Source: Archaeoglobales archaeon
GTDB lineage: Archaea; Halobacteriota; Archaeoglobi; Archaeoglobales; Archaeoglobaceae
NCBI GenBank assembly: GCA_003662985.1
Contig: QMZD01000018.1
Span: 1 to 12,163 of the forward strand
Reading direction: 5' to 3'
Length of the DNA: 12,163 nucleotides
The first letter of the stretch is position 1. Each line of letters begins with the position of its first letter. The position numbers and the translations under genes were made by a program. Below are positions 9,101 through 12,163 of this stretch, piece after piece. Under the pieces are notes generated by a model. The model was not told the DNA's origin. It saw nothing but the letters and a program-made list of their open reading frames with translations, and ran no database searches.

Positions 9101-11886
9101 CATGGATTAAAGCAAGCACACTTCAATATCACGTAAACTACACTGTAGACAAATTCCCGGTGCATGAGAGAGGCTCATTTATCAACGTAACAGTCAAGAA
9201 CAACGGCGTGAAAGGAGGGTTTGCGAGGCTCGAGGTCGTGCTTCCCGACTTCCTGCATAACGTAACTCAGAATCCCGTCGAATACCTCTACCTCAACGCA
9301 AGCGAAGAAAAAACGTATTCCTTCTACATCCTGCTGACAAAGTACGATCGGCTTAAAGGCTGGAAACCGAAGCCTTCAGCCTTCCCACAGAACAAGGAGA
9401 TACCCATAACTGTCAAACTACAAAACTTCCCATCCTATACGCTTGCAGACTCAAAGCAGACGGAAATCCACTTCAAGCTCGGTCCTATATTCGAGATAAG
9501 AAAGCCGTCTGACGCTCCCATTCCCATTTCTTCTGACGCTAACTATTCTTATGTAACTGTTATTCCAAAGTCTTCTAACAAGAACACCCCCTACGATGGA
9601 GATGGAGACAATGTGCTTGAGGCTGCCGAAAGCCACCACTTTAACCTTTACTTCATCAACGTGGGAGATGAGCCAGCAAACATAACTGAGTTTAGATACT
9701 ACGAACTCATTCCATGCAACGCCTCGAAATACATAACCAACCCGCTTTATAGATACAGTAACAAGTATATCATGCACAGTAACAATAGGAAATACTGTTT
9801 GCCAAATTCCTACCTTTGTATGGACCATTACTGGTGGGAACAATATTCCGGAACGAATGCGGAATCCTACTACTATCCAGGCAACGAGGCAATTGGTGAT
9901 ACGCTGTTCGGGATGCTGTATCCGAACGGAACAAAATACATCAATGGTAATTTAATACCCTACTACAATCGCGAAAAGAAGCTCATCAACGGATGGATAG
10001 ACTGGTGGGACGATCGTCCAAACGATGGAGTTTATCCGCCTGCTGACTACACTGGAAACGTGATAACCTTCATTCAGCTCAGATACTCCACTGGAGACGA
10101 ACCCTACGGTTACTTCGCTCCATCAATAAACACAATACCGATAAACGTAAAAGCTTTGGAAAAGACCTTCATACCATCAACCTACACAACATCAGACATA
10201 AAGCTGAAAGTATATTCCGTCGACGCAAAGAAAGGAACCGTTCATATGACAATGCAAAACCTGAACGACTACGTTTACTTCGAATACAGGGCTGACGGCC
10301 TCTACGGTTCGCAAGAAGGATACAAATGGTACCACGTTCTACCTCCGGAATACAAGTTCAACGTTTTCGCTCAAAATGCAAAGGATCCGAGCAAATCGAT
10401 TCCACATCTCAAGGCAATAGTAGGAGCAAAGTGGAGCCTGTGGGCAAACGAGTTGAAACTTGGATTGATGGGAGCGGAAGCGGTCGTCAACATCATACTC
10501 GACGAGGTCACTGGCGGGGCTGTGGAGGTTGAGTTCGCCGACACTGTAATGGGAGCAACGAACACCATGCTCCAGATCATGAACGCAGTTGAAAGCATAA
10601 GCAACAATGTAACGCCGAGCGTCAATATAGACGGCCTGACCTTCAATCAGACAGAGATAGACAACCTGGCAGATCATGGCCTGAATCAGACCTACTTCAA
10701 CAGGATAAAGAACGGCGATATAGACAGCGGGATGATGATAACGTTCATAAAGGCCGCAGCGAGCGATGATAACCTTAAGAAGGTTTTCCAGAGAGAAGTA
10801 TTGAAAGCGATAGCCAAGAATCTCGGACTTGAAGAACTTTACAAGAGACTAAACGATCCGGATGTACTCGAGGATGATTTCGACAACTTCAAAGATGCAT
10901 TGCTGGAAGAACTTGTCGAAAACAAAAAGCTTACCAAAGAACAGGCGGAGAAAATCGATAAAGCGGTAGAGGTGGCAAAGATATTCATAGATCTTGGCGA
11001 GTGGGCTTACAACAACTACAACGCTGAGGGTATGAGGGATATGGTAATCAACGTCCTCGATCCCCCATCGAATTACACGGTTGAAATAGAGGAGAAGGAA
11101 ACCAACTACTTCGGAGGCTACTACACAACTCAAGCCGACGTAGGAAACGGAAACGTCACAATAGACTTCCTGAACGACTCCCTAGTCAAAATAACGGGCG
11201 TATACCACATGAACCCCGAGAACGCCAGCGTCCCCCTGAACAAGATAAGGAAAATGTACGTCTCCCTTAAAGGCGAGAGAAAGCAGAACAAAATGATCGG
11301 AGATGCCTACATGGAAATCATACCGAAGCCGTCGGAAATGCTGAACGCCGTCTCGGCCTTCAGAAACCCATCCGTGCCGAGATTGATGATCTCCTCCCAC
11401 TTCGTAAAGATTTACAACATCACAACCGTCACCGAAGGAGACAGAATAACCGTGCACGCTCACGGTATCCTGAGATGCCAGGACAATGACGTGTTCATCA
11501 ACGGAACCACTATCATAAACGAAAGCCTCGTAACAGTCAGAATCGAAAAAATAGGCCACTACGCAACCGAAAAGAACGGAACCATGGCCTTAAACGTTAC
11601 TTTCGGCCCGGTAATCGGCATATCCCTCAACAACACTCAGCTCAACGTTCTGAATGCTACCAATCTTGAAAGCGATCTGCCCTTCAAAAAGGTCGGAAAC
11701 GCATATCACCTCGAACATTTGCCGAGTAAGCTGACCGTTAAGGCGGAGGTAAAGTATCTGGAGGAGAGCAATCAGGGTGAAATTGTGGAAAGCGAAAGCA
11801 AAGGATTGCCGAACTACTACGTGATAGCCCTGATCGTTGCAGCAATAGCGGTAATAGCGGTAGCAGTGGTGCTAAAAAGGAGGTAA
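1..11886 (+). CDS. Giant modular archaeal surface protein: NosD-type beta-helices plus Ig-like domains, C-terminal membrane anchor (5'-partial)
   Basis: The frame is open from base 1 to the TAA at 11884-11886, giving 3,961 visible residues. The first ATG at 46 is not a credible start: it lies inside a NosD-type module end (DSNGDGI, then SDPYSLV), has no ribosome-binding site, and coding style is unchanged before it. Domain order: module tail, two Ig-like, one FnIII-like, beta-helix A, a small beta domain, five Ig/PKD-like, a Gly/Pro-Thr linker, beta-helices B-F, CARDB-like and other beta domains, a helical domain, and a transmembrane helix with a Lys-Arg-Arg tail. N-x-S/T sequons are very dense, fitting N-glycosylation outside the cell. 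Known: such proteins are archaeal surface or S-layer-associated proteins, often annotated 'periplasmic copper-binding' or 'PKD domain'. Inferred: an adhesin or stalk on the cell exterior. No catalytic site is recognised. The promoter and any signal peptide lie upstream of the window. The frame is uninterrupted, with no frameshift. Confidence 0.95.
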   Translation, partial: NQDSNGDGIWDYPYYMNSNNSDPYSLVKTRDHYTLAGTVADTTPPTITNVSATPATQEIDGYVNITCNVYDASGVSSVVLNLTQPDSTVKSFPMEHLSGTLYYFNNSYSLPGTYSFFIRANDSSGNTNVSDVYTFTIQAAQDTTPPEITILSPENGGIYNTTTIWLNVTANEEIDTWWYSLDGGSNVTFTPNTTISVSEGSHAITVYANDTDKNVGYSTSTFYVDVTPPPSITNLTYSAGTTWIRWTWNNPVVEDFNCVLVYLNGVYQTCTNNEFFEATDLNPSTSYTLSTHTRDYAGNVNQTWVNSTASTLSPTTIYVNTTGWWFENGTFNANSTPIQAAIDNAPELSRIYVLQGVYYEAVSVYKSLNLTGFNAEINAPHADYSISQFNSTVFKVTADNVTISGFKIDGYSNNKGILLYYANNCRINNNTIIVNYSNGDFRYGIHLYYSNNCSIYENTINVSGIQSAGVYNIYSDSTTISRNRLNVSGASAMGVLVYNDYNSPAYVYNNTISIANVSLPYYNEGYGILIYYASAVIAENNTISQNLTDPKAWGAGIFGEFNGTFKNNVISGVKTSLRCPSGDIKLRGVAKSNRPADPPGYGNISLYLEINKSSGWAIVNITYPADISVDESTLEMWRYSAGWQRYGWGTKFLDTERNIVGANITSFSIFAPLGAVADNTPPVLTITNPENNTLINRTWVNITLQSNENLSNAILNWNDVNESMLGSGKTWYLNKTALSDGSYNYRVFGNDTSGNWNSTGVRYLTIDTISPAYSNVGENRTSAKVGESVKVYAYWQDLHLRHAWLETNQTIDGVNFWHTVAGIQLSNDGWSNFTIVATEDDAGKTICWRIHANDTAGNANVTPMQCFNVVISPSIIAYNPSQYAVYNNAGESRTFNVTIDQIVDVTWLINGSVVQTDADVTFSEYVNTSAKVGNWSVTAIASNVNGSASQTWLWNVVSVDNTSPSINLTYISPIEKGDKSNLTVSITDDNPNYYIVYRNGIVVAQGHYSSSNPFNISIDTSTVGTFNYTVWANDTVGNSNSSTALITIKDTTPPFLTYQSPTPDNGATLSYSTTSVTINVSANEQIVLCILNWNGVNESFLAVNNTCRITKSVSSGSYTFAIYANDTSNNTGYAGSRTFTVSSPPSGGGGGGGGAAPTPTPTPTPTLPVHNLNTGENFSTIQAAIDDSDTKDGDTIVVDPGNYTENVVVTKSLKIVSAEGPEKTVVKAAGSDYVFIVKKSNTTISGFTITGAPCDPIMYAGVLVSGVSNCTISNNRIVDNPIGIYFHDTTNSTIANNLIENNCDGIDLENGGSRTIMRQVGYNTYILEHVGFNTITGNVIKHNSGYGIWLWDSNYNLIYNNYFNNSNNLHLWGSSFWDNKWNVTKTVGENIIGGIYIGGNYWSNYNGKDIDGDGIGDTNVPFGPGDYLPLVNLPVLNVDTGKRFQKIQQAIDDKDTKDGDTILLSPTTYVENLVINKGVKIKSNGAIIRAKDSSKDAVIVEAKGVTLDGLRIDGNSSGTGINVKGDECHIFNSTVTNSSTGVAVSSIFTVVENTTISFNEIGVKIAHPDDLVFSLSNRMKLSNGNEKLVRYIAERLDKGEYLASISNCTVSGNREGIVVEKSFKVKIFGNRIEDNKLEGILVKYCEMGLFRNNYILHNDFGLIFDKAKYNVIYNNYFDNHVNAIDNGDNEWNITKTQGKNIVGGPYLGGNYWSDYRGYDWDMDELGNELYVISDHANRPNGKDYLPLMKYPVHNIDLERNYPTIQAAVDDARPNDRIVVDPGVYEDNVVISKPVSITINRSAKLGDVIVQARFSWYPVFRITSDNVTISGFIICGSDIAGISMDNVRNCKITKNRVRDNKIGVELLNSTSNKIISNYIVDNELGIKLQNSGNNEIYDNFFSNDRNVESNGNANWWSSVKEWSKRHNPPGGENIIHGDKIKGNYWSDFSPSIHNHIYYPYGDVGSDILPLTYSRTSAIHISSNDGFTFANGVLYGTGSKYDPYVIEACDFNFTKYPNIVENSIWIENTNAYFEIKNCKIDTALTGIYLKNVKNGKLFNIRFKTGFSGQFMVRINSSSNIDVYRCKFGPAQCMGWTIAALACKDSTSVSVRQNDISGVPTGVLLESSSNILISDNTICPIFNKYDSSQDFKGVSAVSSNNVVLRNNTINSATYGISASSSSDITINGGVFENSYYTPQCGESRCEFWHASRGGAILMSNVDGAGISNITAENNYDGVIIEKSSHITVKNSTIAHNKNDGIRLKENTHAYITLFNNVITSNTNGLRLYASSNNTIYSNYFLDNQFGISFSGSSGNLIYNNYLDNENNIYGSTGGNRLNISKPPGKNIIGGFYLGGNYWSDYNGVDMDGDKLGDTSFHGDMHPLMNTTNIHITSNSEFDSAHGVSGGSGTENDPYIIEDKVIDATTTHGIWIENTTAYFVIRNVSIDGKLKRTNGIYLINVKNGRFEDVSVNNTNYSIYMVNSSNVQIAGADVGNSNYGVYIVNSTAIQLNDSRIHNNEIGVLAVNSDGVNAHGCIITSNHYGIKFNSTSNGRIENCSLVDNHYTIHRMETVYIGGGYYNNVWVTRWMGGGIQLNSSSNVDVIGNNITTHFSEGSYVFHSDSGILVTGSENENIMNNSVEGYEYGVKVVNSSTTVENNEIVENMYGIFSKDSNVTVENNTMKGFKLVIESTSVGIYADNSTCWISKNRIESFRSRYFDISGNPLWKGKGIYLNSSSAILAYNIILSNGEYGVYAKSSSISVTKNTISDNKVGVYFPNSYGLITDNYITNAQYGIDVRGTLVSHTYYIIAYPMVYIFANTIAECSNGLHYSATHLSSWIRDNRIYGCEKGIFLENAGTRNIDNNAIYNNNYDVYVVNSTPTFNQIYTGTNNLTTNDNSILGLNPLLEWDRKDFGSPILRASILNVTSTQFGVSKDVGDMISVYVHADSAFGFTKEKLYLVDSRNSTMKYELYSKSVSGNVIDKAIALPILNVNDSTYDMYYEVTDSMNHKAYSLVRVNVKNLDLHITNVTTTFAKRIYSWIKASTLQYHVNYTVDKFPVHERGSFINVTVKNNGVKGGFARLEVVLPDFLHNVTQNPVEYLYLNASEEKTYSFYILLTKYDRLKGWKPKPSAFPQNKEIPITVKLQNFPSYTLADSKQTEIHFKLGPIFEIRKPSDAPIPISSDANYSYVTVIPKSSNKNTPYDGDGDNVLEAAESHHFNLYFINVGDEPANITEFRYYELIPCNASKYITNPLYRYSNKYIMHSNNRKYCLPNSYLCMDHYWWEQYSGTNAESYYYPGNEAIGDTLFGMLYPNGTKYINGNLIPYYNREKKLINGWIDWWDDRPNDGVYPPADYTGNVITFIQLRYSTGDEPYGYFAPSINTIPINVKALEKTFIPSTYTTSDIKLKVYSVDAKKGTVHMTMQNLNDYVYFEYRADGLYGSQEGYKWYHVLPPEYKFNVFAQNAKDPSKSIPHLKAIVGAKWSLWANELKLGLMGAEAVVNIILDEVTGGAVEVEFADTVMGATNTMLQIMNAVESISNNVTPSVNIDGLTFNQTEIDNLADHGLNQTYFNRIKNGDIDSGMMITFIKAAASDDNLKKVFQREVLKAIAKNLGLEELYKRLNDPDVLEDDFDNFKDALLEELVENKKLTKEQAEKIDKAVEVAKIFIDLGEWAYNNYNAEGMRDMVINVLDPPSNYTVEIEEKETNYFGGYYTTQADVGNGNVTIDFLNDSLVKITGVYHMNPENASVPLNKIRKMYVSLKGERKQNKMIGDAYMEIIPKPSEMLNAVSAFRNPSVPRLMISSHFVKIYNITTVTEGDRITVHAHGILRCQDNDVFINGTTIINESLVTVRIEKIGHYATEKNGTMALNVTFGPVIGISLNNTQLNVLNATNLESDLPFKKVGNAYHLEHLPSKLTVKAEVKYLEESNQGEIVESESKGLPNYYVIALIVAAIAVIAVAVVLKRR
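121..690 (+). other. Protein domains: two tandem Ig-like beta-sandwich domains
   Basis: Residues 41-141 and 142-230. Each opens with a DTTPP motif (121 and 424) and ends with a 'RANDSSGN' or 'YANDTDKN' strand, the hallmark of bacterial and archaeal Ig-like (Big/cadherin-like) repeats. The expected size of about 90-100 residues is met. They probably act as rigid spacers between the upstream beta-helix and the FnIII-like domain. Several N-x-T/S sequons lie on predicted surface strands. Confidence 0.8.
691..939 (+). other. Protein domain: fibronectin type III-like
   Basis: Residues 231-313. The pattern 'SITNLTYSAGTTWIRWTW' near the start, a central Trp, and 'LNPSTSYTLSTHTRDYAGN' near the end match the FnIII B-strand Trp and the 'L.P.T.Y' E-F turn. 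It follows directly on the second Ig-like domain and precedes beta-helix A. Likely a structural or carbohydrate-contacting spacer; the ligand is unknown. Confidence 0.75.
940..1740 (+). other. Protein domain: right-handed parallel beta-helix module A (PbH1/NosD-like)
   Basis: Residues 314-580. The N-terminal cap contains 'PIQAAID' (about 1009-1029) and 'RIYVLQGVYYEAV', typical of pectate-lyase-like and NosD helices. Turns then recur about every 22-27 residues with Asn ladders: NVTISGF, NNCRINNNTI, NNCSIYENTI, STTISRNRL, and NNTIS twice. Unlike modules B-E it has no NYWSDY closing motif; it runs instead into a small beta domain. No active-site residues of a polysaccharide lyase can be assigned by eye, so binding rather than catalysis is the default reading. 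Confidence 0.87.
1741..2031 (+). other. Protein domain: small beta domain with 'SFSIFAPLG' ending
   Basis: Residues 581-677. The domain contains 'GNISLYLEI', 'LEMWRYSAGWQRYGW' and ends 'IVGANITSFSIFAPLG'. From memory, a domain with a 'W.....V....I..ANVTHFS.FA.' ending is common in archaeal S-layer and PGF-CTERM type proteins, usually near the C-terminus. Here it sits in the middle of the chain after beta-helix A. The domain name and boundaries are uncertain, but the family resemblance is fairly clear. Confidence 0.6.
2032..3438 (+). other. Protein domains: five tandem Ig/PKD-like domains
   Basis: Residues 678-1146, with approximate units 2032-2301, 2302-2616, 2617-2877, 2878-3147 and 3148-3438. 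Units 1, 4 and 5 open with DNTPP, DNTSP and DTTPP; units 1, 2, 4 and 5 carry a '(A/G)ND(T/S).GN' type C-terminal strand. Units 1 and 5 also share 'LNWN.VNES.L', marking them as the same subfamily. Unit 3 lacks these and instead has 'VTWLINGSVVQTDADVTF' and 'TAIASNVNGSASQTW', a PKD-like archaeal domain. The array probably forms an extended spacer between beta-helix A and the B-F block. Confidence 0.82.
3439..3498 (+). other. Protein linker: Gly8-Ala2-(Pro-Thr)5
   Basis: Residues 1147-1166. Eight glycines (3439-3462), two alanines, then five Pro-Thr repeats (3469-3498). The polyglycine should be flexible and the Pro-Thr part stiff, extended and a possible O-glycosylation site. It divides the Ig-rich N-terminal half from the run of beta-helices. 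The repeat is short and codons vary within it, so it is not a simple DNA microsatellite. Confidence 0.9.
3499..4302 (+). other. Protein domain: beta-helix module B (NosD-like)
   Basis: Residues 1167-1434. The cap reads 'FSTIQAAIDDSDTKDGDTI' then 'VDPGNYTENVVV'. Turns follow with NTTISGF, NCTISNNRI, NSTIANNLI and NTITGNVI. It closes with 'NLIYNNYFNNSNN', 'WNVTKTVGENIIGG', NYWSNYNG (from 4198), the acidic loop DIDGDGIGD (4225-4251) and 'DYLPLVNLP'. This is the full canonical module. A loop of about 22 residues at 3931-3996 interrupts one turn. Confidence 0.9.
4303..5253 (+). other. Protein domain: beta-helix module C (NosD-like) with helical insertion
   Basis: Residues 1435-1751. The cap 'FQKIQQAIDDKDTKDGDTI' closely resembles that of module B. 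It closes with 'NVIYNNYFDN', 'WNITKTQGKNIVGG', NYWSDYRG (from 5128), a modified acidic loop DWDMDELGN (5155-5181) and 'DYLPLMKYP'. At 4699-4812 the beta-helix pattern is broken by a charged, probably helical stretch (NEKLVRYIAERLDKGEYL) encoded by AT-rich DNA. The acidic loop keeps its first three Asp positions but lacks the glycines of B and E. Confidence 0.88.
5254..5922 (+). other. Protein domain: beta-helix module D (NosD-like), degenerate closing loop
   Basis: Residues 1752-1974. The cap is 'YPTIQAAVDDARPNDRIVV' then 'DPGVYEDNVVI'. Turns include NVTISGF, NCKITKNRV, NKIISNYI and NEIYDNFF. It keeps 'GENIIHGDKIKGNYWSDF' (NYWSDF from 5824), but the D-x-D-G-D loop is replaced by 'SPSIHNHIYYPYGDVGSD', so any calcium site is altered or lost. 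The usual 'WN(V/I)TK' before it is replaced by a Trp/Lys-rich variant. Confidence 0.87.
5923..7149 (+). other. Protein domain: beta-helix module E ('DPY.IE' cap, NYWSDY ending)
   Basis: Residues 1975-2383. The cap is different from modules A-D: 'IHISSNDGF', 'GTGSKYDPYVIE', 'SIWIENTNAYFEIKN'. Many PbH1 turns follow (NILISDNTI, NNVVLRNNTI, HITVKNSTI, NNTIYSNYF). It ends with 'GKNIIGGFYLGG', NYWSDYNG (from 7057) and the acidic loop DMDGDKLGD (7084-7110), then 'MHPLMN'. A loop with a C-x4-C pair (Cys codons at 6589 and 6604) interrupts the helix at about 6574-6633. Confidence 0.87.
7150..8706 (+). other. Protein domain: beta-helix module F ('DPYIIE' cap), longest, no NYWSDY ending
   Basis: Residues 2384-2902. 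The cap 'IHITSNSEF', 'GSGTENDPYIIE', 'GIWIENTTAYFVIRN' is a clear paralogue of module E. Turns of 22-24 residues run for more than 400 residues with Asn and Ser ladders (SNVQIAGADV, NGRIENCSLV, STTVENNEIV, SNVTVENNTM, SSISVTKNTI). Two aromatic-rich loops break the pattern at 7687-7761 and 8377-8430. It ends in 'NNDYDVYVVNSTPTFN'-like last turns (spelled NNNYDVYVV here) without the NYWSDY and acidic-loop signature of modules B, C and E. Confidence 0.87.
8707..10404 (+). other. Protein region: beta-rich domains including a CARDB-like domain and a Cys/aromatic-rich part
   Basis: Residues 2903-3468. First comes a beta-sandwich-like stretch with 'MISVYVHADSAFGF' and 'YDMYYEVTDSMNHKAYSLV'. A CARDB-like unit follows from about 9121 ('GSFINVTVKNNGVKGGFARLE', 'NASEEKTYSFYILL'), a fold typical of archaeal cell-surface spacers. 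An acidic DGDGDNVLE loop (9595-9621) precedes another beta unit ('FNLYFINVGDEPANITEF'). Residues encoded at about 9710-10130 are rich in Tyr and Trp and carry three Cys (codons at 9715, 9796, 9817). The functions are unknown; an aromatic carbohydrate-binding surface is possible but unproven. Confidence 0.55.
10405..11058 (+). other. Protein domain: mostly alpha-helical insert near the membrane
   Basis: Residues 3469-3686. The composition changes sharply from Asn/Thr/Tyr-rich beta sequence to helix-favouring sequence. A hydrophobic segment 'LMGAEAVVNIILDEVTGGA' (near 10467) is followed by 'MGATNTMLQIMNAVESI', then amphipathic, charged helices ('VFQREVLKAIAKNLGLEEL', 'LLEELVENKKLTKEQAEKI', 'AVEVAKIFIDLGEW'). 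Sequons are few. I do not recognise the family. It could be a helical bundle, a coiled-coil spacer, or a membrane-interacting element. Boundaries are estimated by eye. Confidence 0.6.
11059..11802 (+). other. Protein region: membrane-proximal beta-rich domain(s)
   Basis: Residues 3687-3934. Alternating hydrophobic strands with sequons resume ('NVTIDFLNDSLVKITGVY', 'DRITVHAHGILRC', 'MALNVTFGPVIGISLNN', 'KLTVKAEVKYLEE'). The region links the helical domain to the transmembrane anchor through a charged, glutamate/serine-rich stretch ('ESNQGEIVESESK'). No family is recognised. Confidence 0.5.
11815..11883 (+). other. C-terminal transmembrane anchor with basic tail
   Basis: Residues 3939-3958 form a 20-residue uninterrupted hydrophobic helix beginning YYVIALIV and ending VAVVL, followed by Lys-Arg-Arg as the final three residues. 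The order of extracellular beta domain, helix and short basic tail places the bulk of the protein outside the cell. It is preceded by Gly-Leu-Pro-Asn. There is no PGF motif, so archaeosortase processing cannot be claimed; a simple stop-transfer anchor is the plain reading. Confidence 0.9.
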
Positions 11887-11930
11887 TCTGGTAAAGTTGA
11901 GATCATAAAATAGATCATGAAACCATTACA

Positions 11931-11960
11931 TTTTCTTACTTTCTCTTTATTTTGTTTTGT
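11931..11960 (+). terminator. T-rich archaeal-type termination tract for the giant gene
   Basis: 22 of 30 bases are T, in several short runs, starting 45 bp after the TAA. Archaeal RNA polymerase terminates at T-rich stretches without needing a hairpin, and I see no strong stem just upstream. The placement between convergent genes fits. Confidence 0.6.
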
Positions 11961-11982
11961 GTGCTATTACCTTCGATTCTTG

Positions 11983-11988
11983 AAAAAA
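11983..11988 (-). terminator. T6 termination tract for the minus-strand gene
   Basis: Six A on the + strand read as T6 on the minus strand, 15 bp beyond the stop codon of the minus-strand gene. A single short run is weak evidence, but the position is right for archaeal termination. Confidence 0.4.
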
Positions 11989-12003
11989 GTTTGAGAAAGT
12001 ACT

Positions 12004-12163
12004 TTATAAGCGTCTATAAGCATCCAGAACTTTCCTAAGAATCTCCTTTTTATCCCCCTTACTAAGTCTGTAAACTCTCTCCACTATCAGCTCTGGAGTA
12101 CTTCTTCCAATAACTCCAAACTTCGGCTGTCGATCGACGATCAGCTCGAGCTTCTCATCCAAG
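12004..12163 (-). CDS. Unrecognised protein, C-terminal 52 residues (partial at window edge)
   Basis: On the minus strand a frame is open from the right edge (last base of the window is the third base of a cut codon) to a TAA at 12006-12004. It reads LDEKLELIVDRQPKFGVIG, then RSTPELIVERVYRLSKG, then DKKEILRKVLDAYRRL. The composition (charged, Leu/Val-rich, Arg by AGA/AGG) is that of a soluble cytoplasmic protein, and it is unlike the surface protein next to it. The end looks like a beta or turn segment followed by two helices. I do not recognise the family. Its start and promoter are outside the window. It is convergent with the giant gene, so the two are not co-transcribed. Confidence 0.65.
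   Translation of the reverse strand, partial: LDEKLELIVDRQPKFGVIGRSTPELIVERVYRLSKGDKKEILRKVLDAYRRL

Larger units (their letters stand above)
11887..12003. other. Convergent intergenic region
   Basis: 117 bp between the stop of the giant gene and the stop of the minus-strand gene. It holds one T-rich tract for each direction of transcription and no credible gene. A 25-codon ATG frame at 11917-11994 is present but lies across the T-rich tract and lacks a nearby ribosome-binding site. Confidence 0.8.

Noticed and set aside
11878..11884. GGAGGT resembling a perfect Shine-Dalgarno sequence
   Set aside because: It is produced by the AGG-AGG-TAA codons of the basic tail and stop, and no ATG, GTG or useful TTG frame follows at a suitable spacing.
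11917..11994. 25-codon hydrophobic small ORF after the giant gene
   Set aside because: It spans the T-rich termination tract, which by itself yields Phe/Leu-rich translation. There is no ribosome-binding site at a usable distance.
12003..12020. Two TATAAG elements resembling an archaeal TATA box
   Set aside because: On the + strand they would drive transcription into the antisense of the minus-strand gene, and on the minus strand toward a region with no gene. They overlap the end of a coding frame and have no BRE that I can support.

Overview
The window is almost entirely one enormous reading frame on the + strand. It is already open at base 1 and ends at a TAA at 11884-11886, giving 3,961 visible residues with the true N-terminus off the left edge. 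It encodes a modular, secreted, membrane-anchored cell-surface protein. The style points to an archaeon: NosD-type right-handed beta-helices, strings of 'DTTPP' immunoglobulin-like domains, a very high density of N-x-S/T sequons, a Pro-Thr linker, and a C-terminal hydrophobic helix followed by Lys-Arg-Arg. ATA for isoleucine, AGA/AGG for arginine, moderate GC and the T-rich downstream signal suggest a thermophilic euryarchaeon. Archaeoglobales-like (Archaeoglobus, Ferroglobus, Geoglobus) is my best guess, from style rather than from a recognised locus.

Layout of the giant protein (residue numbers count from window base 1): tail of a NosD module that begins upstream (1-120); two Ig-like domains (121-690); a fibronectin-III-like domain (691-939); beta-helix A (940-1740); a small beta domain ending in SFSIFAPLG (1741-2031); five Ig/PKD-like domains (2032-3438); a Gly8-Ala2-(Pro-Thr)5 linker (3439-3498); five consecutive beta-helix modules B to F (3499-8706); CARDB-like and other beta-rich domains, including a Cys/aromatic-rich part (8707-10404); a mostly alpha-helical domain that is unusual for this architecture (10405-11058); a membrane-proximal beta-rich region (11059-11802); and a transmembrane anchor with a basic tail (11815-11883).

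Downstream is a 117-bp convergent intergenic region with a T-rich termination tract for each strand. The last 160 bases hold the C-terminal end of an unrecognised minus-strand gene. There are no RNA genes, mobile elements or CRISPR arrays that I can support.

The likely role of the giant protein is a long stalk or adhesin displaying beta-helices and Ig domains from the archaeal membrane or S-layer. The ligand is unknown. The family label 'NosD / periplasmic copper-binding' should not be read as a copper function here, because no nos genes or copper motifs are visible. The main points of interest are its size and internal duplication history, two different beta-helix cap types, non-helix insertions into several beta-helix turns (one strikingly AT-rich), and the alpha-helical domain near the membrane.
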